Part shown: in pieces, positions 1 through 8,561 of the stretch
How positions within the stretch are numbered: the first letter of the stretch is position 1
How the letters are laid out: every line of letters starts with the position of its first letter
Assembly (NCBI GenBank): GCA_934418125.1
Contig: CAKRWT010000011.1
Coordinates: forward strand, 1 to 63,094
DNA length: 63,094 bases
Source: an uncultured Lachnospiraceae bacterium
GTDB taxonomy: Bacteria; Bacillota; Clostridia; Lachnospirales; Lachnospiraceae
Direction: 5' to 3'
Position numbers and translations under genes: made by a program
The notes under the pieces: model-generated
Databases searched by the model: none
Seen by the model: the letters and a program-made list of their open reading frames with translations, nothing else
What the model was told of the DNA's origin: nothing

Positions 1-145
1 GGAATTTGTGCAACAACCTGTTGCACAAATTCTCTGTCTGGATAAGTCTCTGCGAATTTTGCCATATACTTCAAATTGCGAACAGAATATCCTTTGCTTT
101 CTGGAAAAGCGATTCGAATATCTACCGCAACTTTAACTGATATGC
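1..145 (-). pseudogene. DUF1016 (YhcG-type PDDEXK nuclease) N-terminal fragment
   Basis: Reading the minus strand from about position 145 to the window edge gives an open frame containing AFPESKGYSVRNLKYMAKF and then AETYPDREFVQQVVAQI. These match the signature of the DUF1016/YhcG N-terminal domain (family motif of the type GFSxRNLKYMxxFAexyP...VQQxVAQIPW). The normal upstream part of the domain is missing: the same frame hits a TGA just before the match, and a different reading frame ending at 122 occupies the sequence there. The gene therefore looks 5'-truncated at about 130-145 and runs off the window. Family members are predicted nucleases found near restriction systems and mobile DNA; here it looks like a decayed remnant. 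Family call is from memory of the motif. Confidence 0.6.
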
Positions 146-216
146 CTGTTCTGCGACATCAAACGAAGCAGTTACAATAACATTTGCAACAGCAGCAGGT
201 GTCACCGTAAAATTAG

Positions 217-366
217 TTAATTTGGCACAAATACGAGTCCAGCTTTTGCTCCTTTGGAAATTTTATCAATCATTTCTCTGTCTTTTTCCTGTTTTCCTAC
301 ATCCGCAATAGCTCCACCCATAAATTCTCCTGTGTTTTTTATTTTATCTTTAAATGGCTTTGCCAT
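217..366 (-). CDS. Small hypothetical protein (49 aa)
   Basis: Begins MAKPFKDKIKNTGEF and is glycine/lysine rich, with no signal peptide. I chose the ATG at 366 because an AAGAAGG motif sits nine bases upstream; the in-frame ATG at 378 directly abuts that motif. It follows the 157-residue unknown gene by 20 bases, so they are probably co-transcribed. After its TAA (217-219) a reading frame shifted by one base stays open to a TAG at 122-124 and would encode LTNFTVTPAAVANVIVTASF and more, without a start codon. The gene may therefore be a frameshifted version of a longer one. I do not recognise the family. Confidence 0.45.
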   Translation of the reverse strand: MAKPFKDKIKNTGEFMGGAIADVGKQEKDREMIDKISKGAKAGLVFVPN

Positions 367-386
367 GATATTCATCCTTCTTTCTT

Positions 387-860
387 CTAAAATAGTGTTG
401 GATCTGCCCCAAACCATGTCTGTACATCATTTTCTGCTGTTACATTCTCAATCCAAGCCACCCCAAACACATACCTTGTTGTCTTAGTTTCTTCCAAAAT
501 CAAATACGAAACGCCATCTCTCATATAATCATTATCATACACATCTGATGCACACGTTCCAGCAGAATAATATCTATCACCACCTTTCATACCTATCGAC
601 AATTTAGTATTATGTCTGTAAAATGATTTCAACTCCAATTGTTCGCCTGATTCGATTCCGTCTTCTTTAGATGAAATATAATCCTTAATTTTGCAAGAAA
701 TAGCATGAAATTTACCATCTGGGATAAAACTAATTTCTATACAATATCTACCATTTACATTTGGACATAATTTGTCTAATATTCCAATATTCCTTTCAAC
801 ATATTCTATTTTTTTATTATCTATGTATATTTCTATATCTCCCAATGGTGTGGTCAGCAT
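387..860 (-). CDS. Hypothetical protein (157 aa)
   Basis: Unrecognised soluble protein starting MLTTPLGDIEIYIDNKKI, with no membrane segment or signal peptide. Its C-terminal half is rich in aromatic and acidic residues. The frame is open as far as 971, but I place the start at 860. There a GGAG lies eight bases before ATG, and the upstream in-frame extension overlaps the ppk1 terminator (924-956), which is unlikely to be coding. TATAAT hexamers occur on the minus strand between the terminator and this start, so it probably has its own promoter. It neighbours the remnant region at the window edge, suggesting accessory DNA. Function unknown. Confidence 0.5.
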   Translation of the reverse strand: MLTTPLGDIEIYIDNKKIEYVERNIGILDKLCPNVNGRYCIEISFIPDGKFHAISCKIKDYISSKEDGIESGEQLELKSFYRHNTKLSIGMKGGDRYYSAGTCASDVYDNDYMRDGVSYLILEETKTTRYVFGVAWIENVTAENDVQTWFGADPTLF

Positions 861-923
861 AATTAATTCTCCAATCCTTCTTATTATAACATCTATTATA
901 TCATCTATATTGTTTATCCGAAT

Positions 924-956
924 TAAAAAAGGACGCAGAATTTCTCCCACGTCCTT
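924..956 (-). terminator. Rho-independent terminator after ppk1
   Basis: On the minus strand AAGGACG (956-950) pairs with CGTCCTT (935-929) around a 14-base loop and is followed by a T run (930-925). It lies about 60 bases past the ppk1 stop and argues that the next gene starts downstream, at 860. Confidence 0.7.
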
Positions 957-1018
957 ACATCTATCTGGCATTATCTTCTCTCAACTTCTGTATTTCCTTA
1001 TGTATGCCCTGGATATTT

Positions 1019-3070
1019 TTATATAGTATAAAACAGCTCCTGTGAATCCAGTCGCGTTTCTCCCAGTTTCCGATTCTCATAAATTCCTTTTGCATTTAAC
1101 TGCTTGCCTTTTTCGTCATCCTGCATCATGGTATCAAACATCCAATCCAGCTTTTTTCGCAGTTGCTCATCCAGTATAGGAGTAGCTACTTCTACTCGCC
1201 TTATGGTATTTCTGGTCATAAAATCTGCCGAAGCTATGTAGACCTTCTCACGTTCCGGTGTACCAAATCGATAGATTCTGGAATGTTCCAGATACCTTCC
1301 TACAATACTGATTATTTTAATATGTTCGGTATAACCTTTCACTCCTGGAATGAGGCAGCAGATTCCTCGTACAATCATCTCGATTCTTACACCTGCCCGA
1401 GAAGCTTCCACCAGTTTCTCAATAATGACTTTATCTGTCAGGGAATTGATTTTAATACCAATGTAAGAATCCTCTCCTTTTCTGGCATATTCGATTTCTT
1501 CCTCTATCATCAACAGTATTTTATTTTGCAGGCATTTAGGTGCCACTAGAAGATAGGTCGTCTGTTCAATGGTTTCTCCTCGTAACAGGCAGGCAAATAC
1601 TTCCGCAGCTTCTTTTCCGATTTCCGGATTGGCTGTAATCAGTGACAAGTCAGTATATAATTTAGATGTTTTTTCATTATAGTTACCCGTGCCAATTTGA
1701 GTTATGTAAGATAGACCTTGCTCTGTTTTTCTTGTAATCAGACAGAGCTTGGAATGTACTTTATACCCATTTAATCCATAGATAACACGACACCCTGCCT
1801 CTTCCAGTTTTCTGGAGTATTCAATGTTACTTTCTTCGTCAAATCTGGCTCGAAGTTCTACCAGCACAACTACCTCTTTTCCATTTTCTGCAGCTTCTAC
1901 CATGGCATCCACAATCTGACTTCGATCTGCCAATCGGTACAATGTCATTTTAATGGATACGACTGCCTCATCTTTCGCTGCTTCATAAAGCAAGTTGGTA
2001 AAAGATTTAATATTGTCAAAAGGATAGGATAACAACACATCTTTCTTTTCAATCTGTGCTATCAGGCTTTCTTTGTCATTTAACTGTTCTGTGTTCTTCG
2101 GATTACGTTTAGGATAAAACAATTCCTCTTTACCTTGGTTTCGCAGATAATTCTGAAGTGAAAAAACAAAAGACATATCCAATGGCACTCTGGATAAAAA
2201 AACATGACTTTTATCCATGTGAACGTATTTGCAAATTTCTGCTATAAGTTTTTTGTTAATTTTCCGACTCAGTTCTATGCGCACGGGATTCATCCGTTTT
2301 CTTTGTTTTACCAGATTTTCCATGGCATCCCGGTAGTCCATATCTTCATCGTAAATAGTTTCTGTATCAATATCCGCATTTCTGGTTATGCGTAGCAGAG
2401 ACTTCTCTATGATTTCATATTTGGGAAACAACTTCGGCAGGAAATGTAATATCAGTTCCTCGGACAGCATAAAAGTACCTGGTCTGGTTGGAATATCAAT
2501 CAGACGTTTAAACACACTGTTACTACATGGAATAATGGCAGTCTTTGTTTTTCCACCTTTGGTAGTAAGTCTTGCAACGGCATAGATTTCTCTATTGGTA
2601 AGAAAAGGAAATGGCTGTTGTTTACTAATAATATTGGCAGACAGATAGGGTGCTATTTCATGGTCAAAATACAGTTCCAGTAAATCTCCTTCTTCCTCTG
2701 ACAACCGATTAAAATTAATAAGCCGGATTCCCTTTGGCTCCAGTTCTCCCATAAGCTGTTCATAAATTACAGCTTTCTTCTGATCTAATTGTCGTGTTGC
2801 ATCCAGAATTGCTTTTACCTGCTCTCCACTTGTCATATTAGTTTTATTTTCGCGCACTTCTTCATATGCTTCCATTTGGTCCATCAAAGTTCCCACCCGT
2901 ACCATATAGAACTCATCCAGATTGGACTGGTAGATAGCAGCAAAGCTAAGTCTCTCTGCCAGGAGCACACGGGAATTTCCAGCCTCATTTAAAACCCGCT
3001 CATTAAATTTCAGCCAGGACAACTCCCGGTTCATCATATAAGGAGTTGGCTTTATCTTTTCTTTCTTCAT
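1019..3070 (-). CDS. ppk1: Polyphosphate kinase 1
   Basis: Synthesises inorganic polyphosphate from ATP (reversibly). The 683 residues match the usual family size and show the family start ELSWLKFNERVL, followed by the SNLDEFYMVRVG segment. KVHSKLCLI places the probable phospho-accepting histidine at residue 439, and a second family segment YLEHSRIYRFG occurs near the C terminus. An AGGA nine bases upstream supports the ATG at 3070. It is monocistronic: a terminator follows at 924-956, and 420 bases of non-coding DNA precede it. A Pho-box-like array upstream (3164-3191) suggests phosphate-starvation control, as for ppk genes in other bacteria. Confidence 0.95.
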   Translation of the reverse strand: MKKEKIKPTPYMMNRELSWLKFNERVLNEAGNSRVLLAERLSFAAIYQSNLDEFYMVRVGTLMDQMEAYEEVRENKTNMTSGEQVKAILDATRQLDQKKAVIYEQLMGELEPKGIRLINFNRLSEEEGDLLELYFDHEIAPYLSANIISKQQPFPFLTNREIYAVARLTTKGGKTKTAIIPCSNSVFKRLIDIPTRPGTFMLSEELILHFLPKLFPKYEIIEKSLLRITRNADIDTETIYDEDMDYRDAMENLVKQRKRMNPVRIELSRKINKKLIAEICKYVHMDKSHVFLSRVPLDMSFVFSLQNYLRNQGKEELFYPKRNPKNTEQLNDKESLIAQIEKKDVLLSYPFDNIKSFTNLLYEAAKDEAVVSIKMTLYRLADRSQIVDAMVEAAENGKEVVVLVELRARFDEESNIEYSRKLEEAGCRVIYGLNGYKVHSKLCLITRKTEQGLSYITQIGTGNYNEKTSKLYTDLSLITANPEIGKEAAEVFACLLRGETIEQTTYLLVAPKCLQNKILLMIEEEIEYARKGEDSYIGIKINSLTDKVIIEKLVEASRAGVRIEMIVRGICCLIPGVKGYTEHIKIISIVGRYLEHSRIYRFGTPEREKVYIASADFMTRNTIRRVEVATPILDEQLRKKLDWMFDTMMQDDEKGKQLNAKGIYENRKLGETRLDSQELFYTI

Positions 3071-3163
3071 GTGTCTGTTCCTTTCTTCTCTCGCACGTTT
3101 TATCCTTATGAAATACTAATATCTTATTATGTCCTTGTCCGAGAGAAACCACTATCTTTTTTG

Positions 3164-3191
3164 TGTCATATTCACGTAAAATTCATGTAAA
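3164..3191 (-). promoter_or_regulatory. Pho-box-like direct repeats upstream of ppk1
   Basis: Reading toward ppk1, three hexamers lie exactly 11 bases apart: TTTACA (3191-3186), TTTACG (3180-3175) and ATGACA (3169-3164), each separated by five bases (TGAAT). Gram-positive PhoP binds TT(A/T/C)ACA-like hexamers with five-base spacers, so this fits a Pho box. A CATAAT hexamer (3131-3126) 32 bases further on could be the -10. The rest of the 3071-3493 intergenic region is AT-rich; apart from TATAAT boxes before the plus-strand gene I see nothing else in it. Confidence 0.5.
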
Positions 3192-3493
3192 TTAAGTTTA
3201 TTCTACTGAACAAGCTTACAATGATTTTCTTGGTAAATTCTTACGAACCTGGTATGTATGAGTAAAAGCGTACACTCCTTTTTCAGATTTCATTCTTTTG
3301 TTTTTGCTCTATTTTTCTGTTTCTTACGTAAATGATTTTTTATAAAAGCATCTGCCATTTCGAACAGTTGCTGACAATTTGGTTGTTTTCGTTACAATCT
3401 GGCATTTTCTCTTATCATTCCTTAATATATCCGTATAATAGAAACAGTAAGTACTATAATATAAAAAGGTGTATGCCGGAATGGAGGAATTCT

Positions 3494-3877
3494 ATGGGAA
3501 TTGGAGATATGCTGGGAGTGAAAACCATTAAGATAACAACTTCCCAACCATACTCATTAGAGGAATTTTATGAAAGGATTAAAGACGTGGCATTTGAAGC
3601 AGGGAAACCGGAATATGTAAAAAATGGTTTTGCCTACATAATTGCTTTTCCAGAACTTGACCGAAACAATCAGGTACAGATTACGGGAAGCAAGGGAAAA
3701 TTTTATGTTATGCGAAGCACACAGCCTGCTGGTCTGACAAAAATGATTAGTAACATGGCTTTGGATGATGTAACCGATGGACTGACCAGTCTATCAGCCG
3801 CCTTTGGAAACACGAAGAAGCGTTGTCTGGAACTGACTCAGAACGCAGCCGATGTGATTACCGCCATGCATCTTTAA
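3494..3877 (+). CDS. Hypothetical protein (127 aa)
   Basis: Unrecognised small soluble protein starting MGIGDMLGVKTIKITTSQPY. The start at 3494 is set by GGAGG six bases upstream, although the frame is open further back. It has no membrane segments. The middle contains a beta-rich stretch (QVQITGSKGKFYVMRSTQPA) and the C terminus looks helical. TATAAT-like boxes lie at about 3430-3460 upstream. It stands alone, converges on the lipoprotein gene and shares a bidirectional terminator with it. No function can be assigned from sequence alone. Confidence 0.7.
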   Translation: MGIGDMLGVKTIKITTSQPYSLEEFYERIKDVAFEAGKPEYVKNGFAYIIAFPELDRNNQVQITGSKGKFYVMRSTQPAGLTKMISNMALDDVTDGLTSLSAAFGNTKKRCLELTQNAADVITAMHL

Positions 3878-3897
3878 ATTATCTTTCTCACGCAAAG

Positions 3898-3927
3898 AAA
3901 AAGGAGTTGAATTCATCAACTCCTTTT
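3898..3927. terminator. Bidirectional terminator between convergent genes
   Basis: AAGGAGTTGA (3901-3910) pairs perfectly with TCAACTCCTT (3916-3925). There is an A run on the left and a T run on the right, so it can serve both the plus gene ending at 3877 and the minus lipoprotein gene ending at 3963. Confidence 0.85.
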
Positions 3928-3962
3928 TCCATTCCCCTATTTACAGTTTTATGTTCGTCAGA

Positions 3963-4670
3963 TTACATAGCATCTACAACGGCATCTAATACATCTAACA
4001 GTGTCAGCATAGAATCATTTAAAGCTTCTGCATCAGCCTCTGTAATAGTATCCTGGCTGATTTCTCCCATTTCGTTGATAATATCTGCTGTCTGATTTAA
4101 AGCATCTTCAATATCATCATTCTGCTCAATTTCGTCAGACATATATGCATCATATACAACATTGTAAGCATCTGTTAATACTGCGTAGTTATCCTGCAGG
4201 GTTGCGAAGGTGTCATCAGAGCATACATCGCCGGCTACATCTCCTGTTGTCTGCATTGCATCAACAATATTTTCCAGTGCATCCAGAATATCTACCATAG
4301 CAGAATTTAAGTCTTCTGCATCTGCCTCTGTAATGGTATCCTGTGTGATTTCACCCATCTGGTTGATAACATCTGCTGCCTGATTTAATAAATCCTCAAC
4401 ATCTGCATCTGCCTCAATCTCATCACTCTCATAGAGCTCTTTTACTGCATTGTAGCAATCAACCATGGTTGCATAATTGTCCTGAAGTATTGAAAAAGTT
4501 TCATCTGAACACATATCTCCAGATGCATCCTCTGTAGTTTCCTCTGCTTCGGTTTCTTCCTCTACAGCTGCTTTTTCGACCTCTGCTGTTGTTTCAGTTC
4601 CTCCACATGCTGTCAGCATGGACATTGACATTACACCTGCTAATACTACCGCTAAAAGTTTCTTTTTCAT
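3963..4670 (-). CDS. Acidic lipoprotein with two tandem repeats
   Basis: A 235-residue exported lipoprotein. A Lys-rich start and hydrophobic stretch lead to the lipobox LTAC, with the acylated cysteine at residue 22, followed by a Glu/Thr-rich linker. The mature part is two homologous repeats of about 88 residues. Each starts with a cysteine (GDMCSDETF / GDVCSDDTF) and contains LQDNYA, SDEIE, QDTITEADAE and a final VDAM. Both are highly acidic and predicted helical. AAGGAG upstream sets the start, and a good promoter lies at 4714-4742. I do not recognise the family. Anchored outside the membrane; binding of a cation or a basic ligand is only a guess. Confidence 0.8.
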   Translation of the reverse strand: MKKKLLAVVLAGVMSMSMLTACGGTETTAEVEKAAVEEETEAEETTEDASGDMCSDETFSILQDNYATMVDCYNAVKELYESDEIEADADVEDLLNQAADVINQMGEITQDTITEADAEDLNSAMVDILDALENIVDAMQTTGDVAGDVCSDDTFATLQDNYAVLTDAYNVVYDAYMSDEIEQNDDIEDALNQTADIINEMGEISQDTITEADAEALNDSMLTLLDVLDAVVDAM

Positions 4671-4713
4671 TTTTTCTCTCCTTCTATATTTCTATAACTT
4701 TTACACAATTGCG

Positions 4714-4742
4714 ATTATACTTAGTTAGAACTTACATTACAA
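4714..4742 (-). promoter_or_regulatory. Sigma-A-type promoter for the repeat lipoprotein
   Basis: On the minus strand TTGTAA (4742-4737), a 17-base spacer and TATAAT (4719-4714) lie 44 bases before the lipoprotein start. The remaining intergenic DNA up to 5039 holds only an AAAGGAG ribosome binding site for the plus-strand transporter and AT-rich sequence with no promoter I would defend. Confidence 0.7.
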
Positions 4743-5039
4743 GTGAAAATGCCAATTTGTAACGAAAACTGCCAAATTGTATTTCATTGTCTATAATTGT
4801 TTGTTTTTTCGTTTATCAGTGAAACTTTTCCGATTGTCTGCCCGATTCTATAATTTCCAGCCTGCTGTCTGCATCTGGGTTTCTATGGTATGATTTCTTA
4901 CTTCTATCAAGGTACTTTCTTTGGTTTACAAAAGCTATCCTCTCTATTATACTATATTTACGACTGTAAAAATGGTTGCAATTTATAAAATCTTTACATT
5001 AGATAAGTGTAAAAAGGAAACTCAAAGGAGAGACAATCT

Positions 5040-6374
5040 ATGGAACGAGAAAGACTGGGAAGCCGGATGGGATTTATTATGCTTTCTGCAGGCTGTGCAA
5101 TTGGGTGTGGAAATGTATGGAAGTTTCCATGGATGTGCGGTCAGAATGGCGGCGGCGGTTTTATGTTTGTGTACCTGCTATGCCTTTTAATCCTGGGGAT
5201 TCCCGCTATGGTTATGGAGTTTTCCGTTGGACGTGCTGCCCAGGTAAGCCCTCTTAATATGTACCAGAAATTATCAAAACCTGATCAGAAATGGGGCATC
5301 TTCGGGTGGGTTTGTCTGGTTGGTAATATTGCGATTATGGCTTTCTATACTGTTGTCAGTGGATGGATTATTTTTTATTTTGTGAAATTTCTTACCGGAG
5401 ACACTGCTTCCCTTGGTTTTGAAAAGATGATTTCCACACCTTCTATCAACGTAATCTTTCTTTTTGTGACCATTGTCATCGCCTTTTTTATTCTGTGTTT
5501 TGACTTACAGGGTGGTCTGGAACGGGTTACCAAATATATCATGTCAGCCTTACTGGTTCTGATGCTCGTTCTTGCCATTCACAGCATCACTTTAAGCGGC
5601 GCGGCAGAAGGTCTCGCCTTTTACTTAAAGCCTGACTTTTCCAAGATTTCCGGCTCTGTAGTGGTAGGTGCCATGAACCAGGCATTCTTTACTCTATCGA
5701 CGGGTATGGGTGGTATGGCTATTTTCGGAAGTTATATTGGGAAAGAATGTTCTTTGATGGGGGAATCTATTAACGTAATTCTGTTAGATACCTTTGTAGC
5801 AATCATCGCTGGTGTTATTATGTTCCCAGCATGCTAAACCTATGGTCTTGAAGTAAATGCAGGTCCAAGCCTGCTCTTTGACACCATGGCAACTGTGTTT
5901 AGCCACATGGCTGGCGGACGTATCTGGGGTACTCTATTTTTCCTGTTTATGATTTTTGCCGCCCTCTCTACCGTACTGGGCGTATGTGAGAATATACTGG
6001 CAATGATTCGGGAACTGACCGGCTGGTCCCGCCCGAAAGGCTGCCTTATCTGTGGAAGTGCTATTTTTGTTCTGGCACTGACAACTGCCCTGGGCTTTAG
6101 TGTCCTTCACTTCCAGCCCTTCGCTGCCGGTACAACCTGGCTTGACTTCTGGGACTTTATCGTTTCCACCAATGTATTGCCTTTAGGCTCCCTTGTGCTG
6201 GCACTGTTTTGTTGTAACCCCTTTGGCTGGGGATATGACAATTTCGTAGCAGAAGCCAATACCGGACGCGGCCTCAAGATAAAACCATGGATGAAGCCGC
6301 TGTTCCGTTACGTGGTTCCGGTAGTGATTCTTTTCATTTATCTTTATGGACTGTTTACCTTCCAGTGGAAGTAA
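5040..6374 (+). pseudogene. Neurotransmitter:sodium symporter (SNF/NSS) family, interrupted by in-frame TAA
   Basis: A sodium-coupled amino-acid transporter of the LeuT/MhsT superfamily. The start MERERLGSRMGFIMLSAGCA and the GCGNVWKFPWMCGQNGGGGF segment (transmembrane helix 1) are diagnostic, and an AAAGGAG precedes the ATG. The frame is stopped by TAA at 5835-5837 (codon 266), exactly where family members read FPAC followed by an aromatic residue. The same frame then continues without gap through TYGLEVNAGPSLLFDTM to a normal C terminus at 6374 (444 codons in total, the usual bacterial length). A single base change from TAT or TAC would create the stop. The first part lacks the later helices, so function is doubtful unless the stop is suppressed. 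Converges on the 6382 gene with only seven bases between stops. Confidence 0.9.
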
Positions 6375-6381
6375 CTCCTCT

Positions 6382-7044
6382 TTACTGCCAGAAATTAAAC
6401 CGGCTGGAAAATAAGGAAGCCAGATAATTATTTCCGATATTATTTGTGCTTCCGTAGGCACCATAACCGCCCAGTGTATTTATTTCACTTGCAATATCAC
6501 TCTGGGCGATGTTTCCGGCTATCTGGGATAAACTGCCGGAGAAGCCTGCATCCTGTCCCAGCACCTTCTCAATCTCATCGATACTGGCATTCTGGAATTT
6601 CTCCTCATCGATGCTTAAACTCTTATCTTTTCCCACATAGATACCGATTCCGGCAAGTGCATTGCTGTTTACACTGGCTGTGTTCATTAACATCTGTCTG
6701 TAGGCACGATTTATGGAAACTCCGGAACTGCCGGTTGCCTTCAGTGTATCGTTAAACCCATTTACCATACTTTTTGCCTGATTTAACAGTTCTTTCTTAG
6801 AGCCGGTAGTCCTGGCATTGGTAAAGACATTGTTCTTGTTCGTAGAAGCCAGGGTTGCGGCACTGGTCTGTAAGCTTCTTGCCTTACTGCTCAGCCCTGT
6901 GTAGGCTGTATTCTTATTGATTTTTGTGGTAGCAAGACTGGAAGCGGTCTTCTTCGCCGTGTTGTTTCTGCGGGTCCGGAAAGAATATCCGGATAAGTTT
7001 ACTCGGTTAGTATGCCCTCTAAGCATACCTGCTGTGATTCTCAT
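6382..7044 (-). CDS. Orphan FliD C-terminal-like protein
   Basis: A 220-residue protein starting MRITAGMLRGHTNRVNLSGY, preceded by AGGAGG. The N-terminal half is Ser/Thr/Asn/Lys rich. The C-terminal half resembles the FliD (flagellar cap) C-terminal domain: VNGFNDTLKATG, then LAGIGIYVGKDKSLSIDEEK, then SGSLSQIAGNIAQSDIASEI, where FliD proteins carry LxxIGIxxxxDGxLxlDxxK. No other flagellar gene is in the window. It could be a stand-alone relic of FliD or a diverged hook-filament-like surface protein. No signal peptide is visible, as expected for a flagellar export substrate. Confidence 0.6.
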   Translation of the reverse strand: MRITAGMLRGHTNRVNLSGYSFRTRRNNTAKKTASSLATTKINKNTAYTGLSSKARSLQTSAATLASTNKNNVFTNARTTGSKKELLNQAKSMVNGFNDTLKATGSSGVSINRAYRQMLMNTASVNSNALAGIGIYVGKDKSLSIDEEKFQNASIDEIEKVLGQDAGFSGSLSQIAGNIAQSDIASEINTLGGYGAYGSTNNIGNNYLASLFSSRFNFWQ

Positions 7045-7133
7045 AACCTGATTCCTCCTTTATTGATTACTCTACAACCAGTATCGAAGAAATCTTTTCC
7101 CGGATAAAGCCCTTTGCCTCCACTGGACTTTTT

Positions 7134-8549
7134 TCAGTCATGACAGGCTCTCTTCTGTAACATAACCGTGACCCGAAAAGTCTTTTCCGCTGACTCCACC
7201 TGCAGGCTTCCCAGATAAGCTTCCGCTATGGCTTCCACATTCCGAAGCCCTATGCCATGTTCCCCTCTGGCTTCTCCATCCGCATCGCCCTCTCTTCTGC
7301 CTTTGGTAGACAGGGGCAACTTCTCCCCGGCAGGAAACAGTACGTTGCCATCGTAAGCATTTTCCACCGTTAACAGTACACAGGGTCCCTTTTCGGTCAG
7401 GGTCAGTTCCACATTCCGCTCTGCCTTTGGCAGTTTCAGACTGGCTTCTATCGCATTATCACACAGATTGGATAACAGGATTCCCATATCAAAATCTGCC
7501 ACTCCCTCCACGTACCGGAAGTGTACTGTAAAGGGAATGTCCTGCTTCTTTGCCAGCCGGTATTTATCATTTAACACCACATCACACAGGGCATTTCCGG
7601 TATGATACCGGAAGTCCATGGAATCAATGGTCTCATTTAACTTCGCTACATAGGCAGCCGCCTCTTTTCCTTCTCCCTGTTCCACCAGTCCCGAAATCGC
7701 CTGCATGTGGTTCTTCATATCATGGCGGATAGCCCGCAGACTGCCATATAATACCTGGGCTTCCTCAAACCGGTTCTGCAACTGCTTTAACTGCTGCTCC
7801 CTTACATAGACACTCTCCCGCTCTGCCAGTACCTTCTTATACCGGCAAAACACATAGAGACAGGAATACTCTCCCGCCAGCAGTAAGACTGCCAGTAGCG
7901 GCAGCTTCCAGATAACATCCGACACCTCCTCATAGAGGATAAACACCTCTTTTTCCATGGGCACTACCAGAAACTGTATTGTCATGTAAACAAGGATAAT
8001 CCCGGTTATATTTAACACGGAAAGGAAGGCAAATTCCCCAAAGGAAAGCTCTGTTATTCTCCATTTTAACTGTCGAAACAGCCAGTACAATATCAGCAAC
8101 ATCATTTCATAGGCTATGATAAATATTACTTGGGAAATTGCCACATGCAGATAAATCTTCTCAATGACGTCCGGCGCGGTTTCGTCCAGTTTTCCATCCA
8201 GCCACTTGACAAACATCTGATAAATACTGTTGGTAATGAGAAAGGACATGGTATGCAGATTATATAATAACAGCAGCAAAAACACCGGTTTTTCCCACTT
8301 ACAGATATGAAAAAGATAACAATAGGCAACGCTGAACAGCAATATAGGAAGATACCGGACAACCGCAGGCACTGTCAGCCATTCTAATAGTATTTCATAC
8401 AGTGCAATGCCCAGGAAAAAGCATACTTTCCTAATATGCACCCCCGACTCTATCTGCTGGTTCCAGAATCCTACCAAAAGGGCAAACAACATGCCGGTCC
8501 GAAGCAATCCCCCTACATAAGAAATCATTTCACAGCTTTGTTGTGTCAT
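7134..8549 (-). CDS. Sensor histidine kinase, AgrC/GHKL type
   Basis: A 471-residue membrane kinase. Six or seven hydrophobic segments occupy about residues 10-235. A coiled linker leads to the phospho-accepting region RAIRHDMKNHMQAISGL with His276. A GHKL ATPase domain follows, with N box LLSNLCDNAIEAS and G box GEHGIGLRNV. The layout (polytopic sensor, HDMKNH-type H box, C-terminal GHKL) is that of peptide-sensing AgrC/ComD-like kinases. It starts 12 bases after the upstream LytTR regulator, with AAAGGA before ATG, so the two form an operon. No precursor peptide gene is visible nearby. Ligand unknown. Confidence 0.85.
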   Translation of the reverse strand: MTQQSCEMISYVGGLLRTGMLFALLVGFWNQQIESGVHIRKVCFFLGIALYEILLEWLTVPAVVRYLPILLFSVAYCYLFHICKWEKPVFLLLLLYNLHTMSFLITNSIYQMFVKWLDGKLDETAPDVIEKIYLHVAISQVIFIIAYEMMLLILYWLFRQLKWRITELSFGEFAFLSVLNITGIILVYMTIQFLVVPMEKEVFILYEEVSDVIWKLPLLAVLLLAGEYSCLYVFCRYKKVLAERESVYVREQQLKQLQNRFEEAQVLYGSLRAIRHDMKNHMQAISGLVEQGEGKEAAAYVAKLNETIDSMDFRYHTGNALCDVVLNDKYRLAKKQDIPFTVHFRYVEGVADFDMGILLSNLCDNAIEASLKLPKAERNVELTLTEKGPCVLLTVENAYDGNVLFPAGEKLPLSTKGRREGDADGEARGEHGIGLRNVEAIAEAYLGSLQVESAEKTFRVTVMLQKRACHD

Positions 8550-8561
8550 AGTACATCCTTT

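Noticed and set aside
2..32. Perfect 14-base inverted repeat with a three-base loop (GAATTTGTGCAACA arms)
   Set aside because: It lies inside the nuclease fragment and encodes the conserved EFVQQVVAQI segment, so the palindrome is explained by coding sequence.
771..1026. Plus-strand hydrophobic frame near the left edge
   Set aside because: Overlaps the ppk1 terminator and the minus-strand gene, with no binding site.
5835..5837. Stop-codon recoding or selenocysteine-like read-through in the symporter gene
   Set aside because: The codon is TAA, not TGA, with no obvious downstream recoding hairpin; a nonsense mutation is simpler.
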